Of a DNA stretch of 64,000 nt, positions 1 to 13,500 are shown piece by piece. Position numbers and translations under genes: made by a program. Each line of letters starts with the position of its first letter. Positions within the stretch are counted from its first letter, which is position 1. The stretch is from the NCBI GenBank assembly GCA_000181795.3, contig CM012955.1, forward strand, positions 1,501,763-1,565,762, given 5' to 3'. The DNA comes from Trichinella spiralis (Eukaryota; Nematoda; Enoplea; Trichinellida; Trichinellidae). Under the pieces are notes generated by a model. It was not told the origin of the DNA. It saw nothing but the letters and a program-made list of their open reading frames with translations, and did not search any database.

Positions 1-779
1 AGTCTATCATGTTTATGAGAGTCCAGGACGTGGTTCTTTGCACCAAACTTTAGAATCGGCTCCTTACGAATTGAACGATGAAATAAAATACATCTTATCC
101 ATGGATGTAGCGAATGGAATCCAGTTTTTGCACAAGCACGGCATTGTGCACGGCTTGCTCGATACGTGGAATATTTTTTTAGACAAAAATTGGACAGCAA
201 AAATTTCCAACTGGAGTCACATATTTATCTGCGAGAAGGAGGGTGAATTTCATCATTTGAAAGACTGCAGCGAGTTGATTGAAAAAGTAAATGATGAATA
301 TCATTTAAAGCGGCTCATATTCCGGCATCGAGCACTACTACTTGGCCAAGTTACTGCGTTCGGTTTTGAGCATGATTTGTACAGCTTTGCAATGATATTA
401 ACTGAAATTTTTACGCGTGAAGTGCCGTTTGCCGATCGCAGTGCAGTCATCGGATGGAAAGGTATGCTAGAAGAGGTAGTAAAAGATCCCAATTTATCAC
501 CAATATGCCCTGACATTCCTGGCCCAGTGAAAGATTTGATTGTAAAACTAACGAAGCCAAACCCAGAAATAACAGCTGAAGGAGTGACAATTACACTACA
601 GCTCAATCAGCCTACATCTAAAGGCATTGTTGATATTCTGCTGAAGACTATGGAAAATTACATGACACATTTAGAAGAAAAAGTATGTAATTTATTTTTA
701 TACTACTATTCTGAAAAATTACGTAAAATATGATTTATATAAAAATTAGTGCAAACATTATATAATTAATTATTATGCA

Positions 780-826
<47 letters not shown>

Positions 827-3082
827 AATATTTACTAAATTCAAGCCATAAATAAGTTTACATTGCTAATAACTTTGCACAATTTGTTTTATTTTTTTTT
901 GTTTAAGTTTTTATTATAAGATAATGTGAAAATTTCAGGTTGAAGAGCGCACAACTGAGCTCAAAGCAGTGACCGCTAGAATGGAAATGCTATTAAACAG
1001 CATGCTTCCTCGCGACGTGGCCATTCGCTTACAAAATGGCCAAAAAGTTGAACCAGAGTACTACCAGTCAGTGACAATATACTTTTCTGATATTGTATCA
1101 TTCACTACTCTGTGTTCTGAGTCGACCGCTCTTGAAGTAGTCAACTTGCTCAATGCACTGTACACAATGTTCGACAACAACATTGAACGCTTTGATGTCT
1201 ACAAAGTAGAAACAATCGGTTTGAATGATTCGAAATTATTTAAATTATAAATATTGAAATTTCAATCATTTCAGGGGATGCATACATGTGCGTCAGTGGT
1301 TTACCAAAAAGAAACGGAATTAAACACGTGGAACAGATAAGTCGGCTAGCTATAGCACTTGTCGAAGGTGTTGATACATTCATTATTCCCCATCGACCTG
1401 ACCGAAAACTTCAAGTTCGAGTAGGAGTGCACAGCGGACCTGTCATGACTGGCGTTGTAGGAATTAAAATGCCCAGGTAACTTATTATTCATAATTTTAT
1501 GCTCTTTTATGATAAAAAAAATTTTCTTATTCGACCATAAGCAAGGACAAGCTGCTCTAGGTTTAAAATTTAATAGCTATTAAAACGTTTACTGAGCAAA
1601 AAGGAAATGGACAGGCTGATTGGTGCGTTGAGATAAGTTATAATTTATATTTATGAAATGCTAGCATAATGCGATGAATAATTTCTGTTCTTAACTAATA
1701 ATGAATAATAAATACATTGTGCGTAAATCTGAAGAAGACATAAATAATATTAAATAAACGATTTGCATTTGCAAAATAAATATTTATATGCTTTGTTCTT
1801 TATTTTATTTTTATATAAAAATAATATTTTTAATAAATAACAGATTACACCTGAAAGTAAGCATGAATAATAAATGTGCTTCAAAGAGATGTTCGTAAAA
1901 TAAATTTCAGATAAACTCATATTAGTTTTGTTCGTTTAATACGACAACATTCACCTCGAAAACTTCAAAGGAGAGAAATTGATGCACATTCAGTCACTTG
2001 CCATTTTGTCTATAGAACCAAATGGAAAATTTCTGCTGCTGCCATTGACTTGAAATTTCTGACCATGCTTATCGCACGACATTCCGAATAATTCAAACTT
2101 GAGTACTTTGAGCGCAAATACGTAACAGCCAAAGTCAAAAGATTAGTTAATTTTAGAATTTATGGCAATATAAATTTAAAAAAATAACAGTATATTTAAA
2201 ATGAAAAGAAGCGTTGAGAAGAAACAAATGACTTGACGACTTTCTGCTTATATACAAATGTTTACCACAAACATGTATGGCTTAATGGATACAATTTAAT
2301 ATAACAATATAGCAATGAAGTCTAGCAGTTGGTTTTACAGTTTTCTAAGCATTCAGTCATTATTGAAATAGTTTTTCGACGAAGTGTACAAATATCGTTA
2401 AATTATCGTTAAATAGTTAAATAAAAAGTTGAAACTTGCATGAAACGAACAATTGCATTTATTCTCTAGCACAGCATTTATTATTTAAACACACACACAC
2501 ACACACACACACATCAATTATCAATGTTAACTGATTGAAGATATTTAATTTTTTATTATCATTATTCGTTTTACAGACCATAATTTTCATTTTCAAACTC
2601 AGATGAACAACTGAAATTTATGTTATCGTTTTTTTTGTTTTTTGCAGACAGATATTAGAGGAACCTTTGTTTCACAGCAAACCAACGCATGATAGGCAAA
2701 TGTTGATTCATATTTTGCAATAATAATAATAATAATAATAATAATACTGTCATTATTAATGGAAAGATTAATTATTAACACATACTGGTTAATGTTTCTG
2801 TTTGATTCAGATTTTGCTTGTTCGGTGATACTGTTAATACTGCAAGTCGAATGGAATCGACAAGTTTGCCAAACAAAATTCAGGCATCTGAAGACACTGC
2901 AAATTTGCTGAGACAGTTTCCTGAATTTATCGTAGAAGAAAGAGGAGAATTTGACGTGAAGGTGTGAATATAAAATACAATAATTATGATAAATTTTCCT
3001 CAACGTAAATGCAGCTTGTTTTTAACTGTTTTAGGGGAAAGGAAAAATGAAAACCTATTGGATTGTGGGAACCAACACTTGA
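1..3082 (+). CDS. Receptor-type guanylyl cyclase, 3' part (5' end outside window)
   Basis: Membrane guanylyl cyclase making cGMP from GTP. Exons 1(2)-682, 939-1218, 1275-1476, 2811-2961 and 3035-3082 splice in phase to give the last 453 residues and a TGA. Order: kinase-homology domain (residues ~1-200), coiled-coil linker ([11 protein letters not shown], at the start of exon 939), then the catalytic cyclase domain with [38 protein letters not shown] and [16 protein letters not shown]. Both metal-binding aspartates (FSDI, GDAY) and the guanine-specifying Glu (VETIGD) and Cys (FCLFGD) are present, so this is a guanylate rather than adenylate cyclase. In the kinase-homology domain HRD is replaced by VHGLLDTWN, as expected for a pseudokinase. 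The extracellular and transmembrane parts lie upstream of position 1. The intron 1477-2810 is long compared with the 56-base intron before it. Ligand and exact orthologue cannot be told. Confidence 0.93.
783..822. repeat. (TG)n microsatellite in a cyclase intron
   Basis: Nearly perfect TG dinucleotide tract inside the intron between exons 1-682 and 939-1218. Confidence 0.95.
2489..2513. repeat. (AC)n microsatellite in a cyclase intron
   Basis: AC dinucleotide tract in the long intron 1477-2810 of the guanylyl cyclase gene. Confidence 0.95.
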
Positions 3083-4049
3083 AGTTCCAAAGAGCACAGA
3101 ACAGAACAGTGCCTATCCCGTGGTTGTGAAACTATTTTGTAATAACAGTAAAAAATTTGCTTAAAACAGACGTGATGCTTTCACATAATTGACAAAATGA
3201 ACCAACCAACCAACCAACTGATTTTCAAGCAGTCAGCTTGCAGCTTCAAAACAACATCAATAATTTTACAGCATTCTAATAACATCTATGAAAAATGTGC
3301 AAAAAGAATCTCTTTTTCAATGTAACAATTAACTGTACATCTTGTTTCAAAAAATGCTTTCATTAGTAGACATTTTTGTTGTTTTTTATTTTGCTGAAAT
3401 TTATTAAATCAAACTGATGGCATTCATTTCGCTCTCACTCATAAATGTTTCTCGTCATCATCGTTATTATAAAATATAAAGCGAGCTTAAAATATAACTG
3501 CTTTCACTGGTCCAATCATACAAGAAACTTAATTTTGAATGAAAAACTTCTTCTACAAAAAAAAGCAGTGATAAATTTCAATTCCATAAAAATGTGACTA
3601 ATAAGCTGAAATTGAAATAGAAGCAGTTTGCATACTTTTTTCAAATAATTAATTAATAAATAATTTTATCCAAAAATGAAGTCAATAATGTGATAATAAT
3701 AATAATAAGAATAATAATAACGCTATGTAAAAGAAAACTTTTAATCAAATTAATAATAAACAAAATACTTGTGTATAGTGATTGTATAAATAAACATCGC
3801 ATGAATAATTAATTTAACTTTCTGAAAATGATTATTATAAATTTGCAAATTTATGTATGCTTTGCGTTTGCTTTGAAAATGAAATTTAGCCTGTAGTGCA
3901 TGCACATTGCATTAAAAAATCATTTATAATATCAAATAAATAAATTATTGTAAATAGTGCACGTTGCATTAAATAGTAATAAATAAATGACAAACAATTT
4001 TATACTGTAGAGTTTACAGGAAAAATTAATAACCGTGACCACATTATGC

Positions 4050-4080
<31 letters not shown>

Positions 4081-4415
4081 CATATTATATACATATACTG
4101 CGTACACATATTATATACATATATGCACACATACGTATAGGCATACATATAAATGCATAATTTGCGGATGTGAAATTAGGGCGGAATCAGACAATAATTT
4201 TTTTATTCATCAAATTATTCATTACAATTTTACATGCACCGCTATTGCTGGTTTCCACGTCCTGACCGATTGTCATGTTTCAACTAGCTAGCCAAGCCTG
4301 ACTGGAGTTAGCTGTTTGACCCACATGAAGCGGCAAAAATCTAGTCCATTCAAGGCTACGAGCTTTGTATTATTATGTTGTTATTTGTCTTCTTCACTAG
4401 CTAGCGGTCGTTGTA
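3083..4415. other. Intergenic: cyclase 3' UTR and promoter side of the EB/lustrin gene
   Basis: AT-rich with no convincing coding frame. An AATAAA at about 3789-3794 could serve the cyclase transcript, though it lies some 700 bases past the stop. A compound TA/TG microsatellite sits at 4050-4080. The last few hundred bases are the likely promoter/5' UTR of the gene starting at 4416. Confidence 0.6.
4050..4080. repeat. Compound (TA)n(TG)n microsatellite
   Basis: Alternating TA then TG units, upstream of the EB/lustrin gene. Confidence 0.9.
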
Positions 4416-5566
4416 ATGCCGACAATACTACTTTTACTGCACTTCTACAATTTACTCTTTTTTTCAATTATCATTAACGTGAAAGGTAATAATAAATGCA
4501 TTTCATTCATTGTTTATACTTGTTGCATTTTATATTTTCAAAGCGATCAAATTTCTCAATTTTTATCAACGACTGACTTACTCGCGGCTAGTTGGTTGTT
4601 TGTTTGTTTTGTGTTTGTCTGTTTGCTTAATAAATGGATAAATTTGCAAATCATTCACAACTAACATCAAAATATCCAAATAAAAATTGCACACAATGCT
4701 TACACTAAGTGGATACATTTTGCACAAACGTTCCAATGGTATGTGGCAGGAAGTTAGTCCATTATGCTATAATTGCTAGAATAATTTATTGGACGTGCTT
4801 ATTTGTAATAGAAAAAAAACAAAAAAACAATGCACGATAAAGTTTATAATTTGTTTTGAAATTTAGAAAAAAATTTTATAAGAAACTTATATGCGCTTTG
4901 CAAACTGTGGAATTTTACGTAAACAATAAAAGTACACTTGGATGATTAGTTGGAAAAATTATGCCGTTACGGATGAGCATATAAAATGTCTCTCTCTCCT
5001 TCGTGCGCACACACACACACACACACACTGTCTCTATTTCGGTAATCTTTCTTATTCATGCATGCTGCATGCTTGTTGCAAGCTTCCAGGTTATTGTTGG
5101 TCTGCTATGCTCGCATGAATTTTTGAATATGTTAATATGGTATAAAAAAATATTTATGCAAATTTTTGCTATTCAAATTGAAAAAAACACTGCTAATTGG
5201 AAAATTGCAATTGCAGTGTTGTCCAAAGTTGGTTGTAAATTGACTTATTCACCATTCACACAAAGTTGCTAACTCGAATAGAATAAGAAAAACTAATTGT
5301 TCACATTTCAAAAGTTGGGTGATTTGTCGTGCAATTTTTTCATAAAAATCAAAATCTCGCTAGTTGCAGTCAACTGATCACTTACTTGTCAGAAATGCTG
5401 CGTGCAAACTATAACGGGATTTTTGTGAACAATTTCATTTAACAAAAGATAAATAATGCCAACATTTTACCGGTTGCACTGTTTTGGAAATTTCAATTGT
5501 TGAGCTTGTTCCGTTTTGACTGATTTAGGGCATCATTACATTACTTTTGAAAAATGGAAATATATT

Positions 5567-5607
<41 letters not shown>

Positions 5608-8600
5608 GCTGTAACATATTTGTCAGTTGAATCGCACACAGTTCAGTTCAGTTCAGTGAGGTGAGGTGAGGATTTGGTAGATTTCAATTTATGAAACTTT
5701 ATAAAAATTAGCCCATTTCAATTCCAATTTCAAAAATAACTTCATACAACAAATAGACCATTGCACAACCACTGATAAACAAATAAACAAGTTGAAAATA
5801 AAAACCAATTGTAAAAATTTAATAAAAATTAAAAGTCCTAGAGATGAGATGACGAATTAGTTTGCTCGAGATTCCACAACTAGAAGAAGGGGATAACGTA
5901 CGTACAGTAGGAGCTAATTTTCCAAACGATTCCCTCTTTCACATGTTTTGTACAACTCACAAGTCTTCACAGATCATAACGATATTCTTTTAATTAAAAA
6001 AATAATCTAGTAAACAACTGTAGGTGAACTCAGCTGTAAAAACATAAACGACTGCCCTGAACAATATTTATGCTCCGATGGTTTGTGCAGCCTAGCCGTG
6101 CCAACTTTAAAGTCATGTCAGTCTCATTCCATGTGCGACTCGAATGAACATTGCATGTATGGATTTTGCTGGAGACTTTTGAGTAAGTTTTGCAAATAGC
6201 AGACGAGTTAAAATTTGGCAATTGAAAATTAGAAATTTTTTAACATTACAAATTGTATATTTTACAAAGTAAGCAAAATAATTTGTCAAAGCGGTATCGA
6301 TGCAGTATAGTTTCATTCGTTTTAGCATGTTGAACAGAAATAGGCGCAAAAAAACAAGAAAAGATTAAAATTAACATAATAATAATAATTTAGAAAACGT
6401 CTGCCCATCTGACACGGTGGCATACAACCCTAGGCTACCACTACAGTGCTCAACTGCTGCATCATTGAATATCTGCCCTATTGGATACAACTGCAACGCA
6501 GATACGGGATATTGTTGCTCCCAATTTCCAGGTTATTTTTTTTTCTTAATAGAAAATTTCAATACATCTTTCTTGTAGAATTAGAAACACAGAATTTTCA
6601 CTCTGACAATTTCAGTAGCTAAAGGTGGCCAAAATTGCAAAAACAAAACTTGCCAAGATATAAATTCATACTGCACTAATGAAGTGTGCACATGCCTGCC
6701 TGGCTATTCTTTGAAACTTGGCGTATGTACCAGAGACGGTATGAATGTTTTGTACAACTTGTAGTTTTTTTTTATCTTTTTCTTTCTTTCTTTCCATTCC
6801 CAACATTTCCATGCTAGTGTGAATAGAAATTGTCATTGCGGTAGTAGATAATTGGAAATTTTCACAGGATACGCTCTCAATAGTCCATGTGCTCTGAACA
6901 CAGACTGCCTTACACCGTATTCGGAATGCAACGACGGCTTATGCCAATGCCGGAGTGGATTTTCACCAAGAGATGGTCGATGTGTGCCAAATCGTAATGA
7001 ATGCACTTGCATTGCATTGCATTGCATATAAGCCACGTTGGTAGTAAAAAATTACAAAGCTTAGTTTTCTTTGTTCTGCTCCAGCCTACCGTTGCACGTT
7101 CGGAGAACCGATGACCGCCGACAATCAAATCATCGAATGTTCCATGACCAAAATGACCGTCGCCTCGTTGCGAGACGTGTTTCCGTTCTCGTTGGACAAT
7201 TTCGAAACCACTCGCAGTGTTGAACTGCTTCTGGTACGAGCCAGCGCCGACACTTGCCCCGAGGACGGCTACTGCGCCAGTTACGAATATCCGGAGAGTC
7301 AGTTTTTCGGCACCGGCGGAATCTCGTCCAGGGGTTTCTGCTGCCCAAGGCCGAAAGCGAAATGTCCCGCCGGGATTCCGTACGAAATCCAGAGGGGCAA
7401 AACGTGCCAACAGTTGTGCCCGTCGGATTCGCACTTTTGCTATTATGATTATTTTCTGCTGGAGCCGGTCTGCTGTCCACGGCCGTGCAAAATCAACGAA
7501 CTGGCGATGAATGGTAGATGCGTTTTGCAGAAAAGCATCGGCGAAGAATGCTCAAGTGACGAAGAATGCTTTTCGCACAACGCTTTTTGCCTGCGTACGC
7601 AGACCGGTAAAAATGACACTACTCCTACTACTGCTATTCAAATTTCTACTTGGAACGGTGAATTTGTTTCAATTGTTGACTGTTCTTTTTTTTCTTTTTG
7701 TCTAGAATCATTCTGTGGTTGCAGCAGTGGAGAAATTGAATTTGAAGGCAATTGCATTGGTAAGTGAATTAGTAAGTGAATGAAAGAGGGGCAGTTGGAG
7801 AGGTATTTGAAAAGGCATGAGCGCAGGCGATGAAGAAGCAGAAATAAGCACAACCGATGAGATTAGTGTTTTGTGCTTTCAGTTCCAACTTGCTTTTATG
7901 GTGAACCGTTGAAAAATGGCAAAGGCGAGCTGATCCGGTGCACGGAAAAGTGTCCCCTGCACGAATATGTCTGCTTCACTCCGTTTCAAGTGTGCTGTTT
8001 AATTCCAATTGCCACCAGCCCTGACGACGAGGAATTTGTCGCAATTGGAGAAAATCTGACCGACTCGTCCGAAGTGATTGTACCGACAACTGTCATCGAC
8101 GTGACCACCACGACCGATTTGTTCACCACCACCACCACCACCACCACGGAGATGTATACGACAACAAGCGACGATGACGAATCATTCACAACAGACAGTT
8201 GTAGTAGTGAAAAGCAGTGGTCAACTACAGTTGCCGAAACTGCCACGGCCGATGATGCCGAGTCGGAGCAGATTTCGACGTCGACACTGCCGGATAGTGA
8301 AAGTACCACTGCTGAGCAGCAGACTTTGGTATCAATTGTGGACAACGAAAACTTTCCAGAAGAGAACAACAATTCACAATCTTCAGCAGAAATGACACAG
8401 TCCAGTGTTGGAACGGAAGTATCTGAGGGTACATTTGAGGAAAGTGCAACAACAACAACAACAACAACAACAAGCTCAACTGTTCAAACATCTTCTTCTC
8501 AAATAGTGGTGATGGTAATTTACCCGCAGAAAGAGTTGACAGATGCTCCAAAAGTTGTGCAAGAGGAAAAGAAGGAGGATGAAGAGAGAAACATTGGAGA

Positions 8601-8670
8601 AAGGCCAACAACAATTGGCGATGCTGCCGCGTCTGTTTGGTTTAGAAAAAAGCCGCTAATTTCAACATGA
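4416..8670 (+). CDS. Secreted EB-module / lustrin-cysteine-repeat protein with Thr/Ser-rich mucin-like tail
   Basis: Eight exons splice in phase to a 659-residue protein: 4416-4485, 6024-6182, 6394-6531, 6616-6738, 6868-6993, 7085-7606, 7706-7759, 7883-8670. Exon 1 encodes a signal peptide (MPTILLLLHFYNLLFFSIII) and ends in phase 1 exactly as exon 2 requires. The body alternates EB-like modules (e.g. CTCLPGYSLKLGVC, CQCRSGFSPRDGRC, CGCSSGEIEFEGNC) with lustrin-type cysteine repeats (CP-G-PY...C...CCP; QLCPSDSHFCYYDY then VCCPRP). The 3' exon adds one more cysteine module, then a long acidic Thr/Ser-rich region with a run of threonines, likely O-glycosylated. No transmembrane helix or GPI signal is visible at the C-terminus, so it is probably secreted to cuticle or extracellular matrix. 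EB and lustrin modules are common in nematode secreted proteins; the exact role is unknown. The 5' exons are AT-rich and the exons from 7085 on are clearly GC-richer. Confidence 0.85.
5007..5028. repeat. (AC)n microsatellite
   Basis: AC tract in the first intron (4486-6023) of the EB/lustrin gene. Confidence 0.9.
5570..5606. repeat. (TA)n microsatellite
   Basis: Perfect TA tract in the first intron of the EB/lustrin gene. Confidence 0.95.
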
Positions 8671-9661
8671 ACAACAACAACAACAACAACAGCAAAGCGG
8701 TGAGGTGGAAAATTGGCCAGCGCCGAAATGATCATCATCACATTTTTCACTTCTATTATCTATTATGATCGATTTTGATTTGCGTTTAAAATGCAAAAAA
8801 ACGAACTTTAAAACTCAAAACTTGACAATCACAAGTACTGCTATTATTTTGTTGTTTCAAACCCTGCTCAGATTATGAAAATAGAAATTCAATTAAAAAA
8901 GAAACAAACATCCAGATAGATAGCATGCCTCTCAGTGTTTTCTGTTGATAATGAATGATACTACTGATTATTGATTAAGCATTGAACATCAATCAAACAA
9001 CAATCATTTTCACTTACTTTTTGAACGTAAATGACATGCGAAGGTGGTCGTTGTTGTTCAATGAATGAATGGACAAATTTCACAAAAGTAAAACATGCTA
9101 ACAACAAGTTGGCTGAAACAAACAAACAAACAAACAGACAAAAATGCATATAGATAGATATATGTATGTATGTATGAGAGAAAGTTCTCCGAAACGATGC
9201 TATTGCCAGAGTTCACAAAGCATGTTGTTGAAATTGTATGCAAATTTATTTATCTTTTCCAACATACTAAAACTAATACATTATATTTTGTCACCAACGA
9301 GTTGACCCGAAGTGGGTTTCAATGGATGGCATTTCAATTTTCGACGTACATGAAAAGTGGAAAATAATAAATAAGAAAAAAACAAAAACAAACAAACAAC
9401 GCATAAGCATTTAAAATAACAATGATGATGATGATGATGATCAAAATTAAGTATTTTTTTGAAAAAGAAATTCATAAAAATGGTAAAAAAAATGAGGCAA
9501 GCACGAGTGTGAATGAAATACATACATATATATTATATACATATGACATTCACGGAGCTTACAAGCACAACAAATTGAATAATGCGATTGAATACGAGGA
9601 GAATGAATGAGCGAGCTTATATTAATAATAATAAAAATAAATAATAATTGTGCATGTATTA
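8671..9661. other. Convergent 3' region between the EB/lustrin gene and the cadherin gene
   Basis: About 1 kb between two stop codons facing each other, low complexity (CAA, ATG and AAC-type repeats), no supported coding frame. It should hold both 3' UTRs. Confidence 0.6.
9245..9250 (-). terminator. Candidate polyadenylation signal of the cadherin gene
   Basis: AATAAA on the minus strand (TTTATT on plus), about 410 bases after the cadherin stop codon. Position is plausible but unproven. Confidence 0.35.
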
Positions 9662-10562
9662 TTATTCTTCGTCACCGTACATGTCGGCCAGCTTTTTGAA
9701 CGCTTCACCACCCCATTTGTTCACTTCGTCCCAGTCGATTTCTGAACCAGACGACGGCGATGACAACGAAGACAAACTGCCCACAGAAGCGGTGTCGTCT
9801 TCGTTGGCATAAACGCGAAGCTCGTCAAAAGGTGGAACCATGGGATCTTGGTCGGCGTTGTTCAGCCGATTCTTGATGAACGAATTCAAATCGCCTGAAA
9901 CAGTCAGTTTTCGTCATCATTATCATCAACAACAACAACAACAACAATATGTTCTCTCGTCCAAGTACACGTACCCCCGCCGGATAGGGGATCTTTGGCT
10001 GCGGGTCGACGATGGGTGCCGTTGTGGTCGTCCGTGTTGGGCAGTTGCATCGAAGGATCGTCTTCGATTGGCAGCACAGGTTTGCGCAGTGCGGCAATGT
10101 TGTAGGCATCTTGGTCTTCTTCGCCACCGCCCTCTTCGGCATAGTTGATAATATTTTCGCGGATATCGTCCTCGGGACGGATGAGCAGCGGCGATTGGTG
10201 CCGGCGACGGGAATAAACCACCAGAAGCAAGACGAGCACGATGAGCGTCAACAGAGTGACCAGAATGGCCGCCACGGCTCCGTGAGTGATGCCGAGGTGC
10301 ATGGCTGCTAGCGGTCGACCGCAGTAGAGTTGGCCGTTTTGAATCCAGTGATTGGAATCCGGCGGGCAAGTGCAAAATGGCCCTTTCCAAAAATCCACGC
10401 ACACCAACGGAGGTGAACAATAGCCGGGCAGTGAAGCGCAAGTTTGCAACAAAGTGCAGCCGTCGCTGACGCCGAATGTTTCGTCAATTTTTGCATAGTC
10501 GACGGCCGTGTCACTGTCCAACGGCAGCCAATAGTCGTCGAAAGTCACCTTTCGAATGCATC
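9662..10562 (-). other. Cadherin exons 35-36: last EGF, transmembrane helix, catenin-binding tail
   Basis: Exons 9975-10562 and 9662-9894. A cysteine-rich EGF-like stretch ends in [14 protein letters not shown], followed by a strongly hydrophobic helix ([20 protein letters not shown]) and the stop-transfer SRRR. The juxtamembrane motif [17 protein letters not shown] is the conserved p120-catenin site. The tail ends with [16 protein letters not shown], a serine cluster ([16 protein letters not shown]) and [14 protein letters not shown], the beta-catenin-binding region of classical cadherins. The cytoplasmic part is about 155 residues, the usual length. The tail is therefore predicted to be fully competent for catenin binding. 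Confidence 0.95.
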
Positions 10563-13500
10563 CTGAATTCGTACAATTATTTTATACACTGCAAAAACAC
10601 GTCAAATATCCCATCCCATCCATCCATACCTCGGAATCCCGAATTGCCGTGATTGGTACTGCCAACTCGAAAACTGTTCGAATCGTAATCCATAAAAAAT
10701 TGCTTGTTCTTGTTGTTCAATTCAAACATCGACAAATAATAGACCAAGCCGTCGACGTTGAATCGAACAATTTCTCTGGTCCGTTCCACAACGACGTGAT
10801 AAGTTTGATTCCTGGCCAATTGGAAATGTGCCATTTTCGCTTTGGTCATCACGTCCGGACCAAAGCTGAGCAAATAATTCAAAATTCGATCTTCAATCTA
10901 ATATTTAAAAAATGGAATATATAATATTATAAAATCAAATTCTTTCAATTTCACCATCAGATGCATCGAGTGATTTTTTTCCGTGTGACTGGCTGAGAAC
11001 AACGTTCCAGCGCCAGAGTCGGGAAAAAACGACACTTCCAATTTGGAATACTGCAACGGGATGTCGGTGTCGGCGAGAGCCATCAAATAACGAACGTACG
11101 ACATTGGTCCGAAAGTTTTCCATCTTGCCTCTACAAGCATTGCGAGATGAACATGAGAACAACAACAGTAAACAAAGAAACAAAAAGAATGAAAGCTTTT
11201 TGTACCAATGTCGCATTTCGGACCGTACCATCCAGGCTCACAGTGGCAAGTGTAGTCGTGAAAGCTGGCCACGCATTCGCCGTGCAAGCAGTGGGTGACT
11301 ACTTGTTGGTGTTGTTCCGCCAAGCGATTGGTTTCGCAAAAATGGTCCGTCTGCGGACAGCCCATTTCACTATTATCAAATCGAAGTGGATTTGCCAAAT
11401 CCAAAATCTGAACACAAAAAAAATTCATGGATAATCTGATTAATTAATGATAATTGATTAATTTTTCCCCTCACCTTTCCGTTCAAGTAGACATTGCGAA
11501 GACAGCCGTCGAAACCATCGGTGGTGTTGAAAAAGTCGCGGAAAGCAATTCCCGAATGAACCGGAGCTATGCCGCCCAATTGGAGCGGATATATCGAATT
11601 CAGCTGGTCGTTGTCCAGTTGAACCACTTGCTTCAACTCGCAACGGTTCCAGTCGAAATGTTGACGACGATTTCCTCGACGGCATTTGTCCAAAATAACT
11701 CGAACTTCCTGTTGTGGAAAAAAAAGAGGGGAAGGGGAGAAAATAATTATTGCACAACATTGATGATAATTTTCGACTTTTCACCTTTCCACTGGCGAAC
11801 AATTCCAACGTATGCCATCGACCGTCGTCGACTTTCCAATCGTCCAAAGTGGACGTAACCGACATGGGCATTCCGCCAAAGTCGACATTCACGACCAATT
11901 GACCACGCACAACGGCAATGTACAAGAAATCTTTGACGAACATCTCGCGCACGTCGTGACGTCTGGCTAACATGGGTCCATTGTACAAAATAATTCCATT
12001 CGAATTTCTACAAGTTGACAAGTATAATAATTTTTTTATAAGAGAAATCAAATCAAATCAAATTCAACTCGTACTGGGTGATAAATTCCAACGAAATATT
12101 CCACTTTTGACACGTTTGGACAGGCTCGAACCACGCCCATCCCAAGCCGCGAAAACTTCTCACGTGTCCGGCACAACGTGGACCTTTGTACAAACCGCGG
12201 CATTCACAGCTGAAGTGGTTTTTAAAAAAAAAGAAAAAAAAAGAATTAAAAATTACGTTATAAGAAACCCCCTCTCCAAAAAAAACGCATCCTGTATTGT
12301 AGAATATTCAACGTAATTCCTCCAATTATTCTGTCCTCAACAGTAAATTATCCATCCATCTCTTCCCAGTTGGAGAAGAGCGGAGGAGAACATTTTCTTT
12401 CAAAAAGAAAAAAACAACAGAAGCACTTACAAAAAATCCACTCCAGTGTCGTGACAAATCGCATCGTTGTAACAGGCATCTTCGGTACAGTGGGACGGCA
12501 AGGGTCGAATTGGACAAGTGCACTGACGTTGGGCGGTGATGTTGACGCCGGCGATGACGGTCTCGTTGCCGTTGACCACCAGTGGTCGATTGCCAACCGT
12601 GAGCAAAGTTTGACAGCCGTTGTTGCACGATTCGACCGTACAAGGGTCGAGATTGATTTGGACAATGTCGATGTGTTTTTCCAACGGATGACCGCCGTTG
12701 GTCAGGTCGGCTTGGAATTGGTGGAAATTTTGCTGCAACAGACCATAGATCAACGTAGGCGAATAATAGCCGGAACCGTGGACGGCAAAGTAGAGGTCGA
12801 TTTTCTGCGGATAGCCGCCGTCGTTGCGTATGGAGAAAATTTGGACGTTGTCCACGTCGACGTCGACCAGCGTGGCCAATTTGTGTTTGAACAGTTCCAT
12901 ATAGCTTTTGCCGTTGATTGGTCGGACAAATTCTTCGGCCGTCAAACCTTGCAGTTTCAACGAGACCGCATTGTCCAACGCTTCTTGGGCCAGTGGTTCC
13001 ACCACAATGACAACTTCACCTTGGGCACGTTCGTCCCGTACACGATCCCAGACGTCGGCCACGATGTGGTATTCACCGACCGGCGTGGTACGCGACATGA
13101 CAATTGTACCGTGATTGTCGACGGTAAAATATGGTTCTGATGGACCGTGGACGAGGGTGAAATTTTTCTCCGCCAAATCCCAGTCGTCCAAATCTTCGAC
13201 ATATACTTGCCCAATTGGGAAATTGTCGTCGAACGTTTCGTACGTGTAGACGTGAATGATGCTTCTGCCGTCCGACATGGGATTGTCGTTTTTGTCGCCG
13301 ATGACAATTTGCAAAATTCGAATCGCCTCCTGTTTCGGCTTGCCACTGTCGCTGACGTATATTGGAACCAGCAACGTTTTGCCGGTTTGGAAATCTTCAC
13401 GGTCGAACGTTTTCTTCGTCTTCACGATCAGACCCCCATTGCCACCGTCCATGCCTGTCAAAAGTGGCACCGTATAATATTTGGATTCAAGTGAAAAATT

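Noticed and set aside
2623-3003. 126-codon minus-strand frame
   Set aside because: Antisense to the last guanylyl cyclase exons and a TAA/TTA repeat; the plus strand encodes the conserved cyclase C-terminus.
12370-13140. 256-codon plus-strand open frame
   Set aside because: Lies antisense to cadherin exon 28, whose minus-strand frame is clearly a cadherin/non-chordate domain with closed splice phases.
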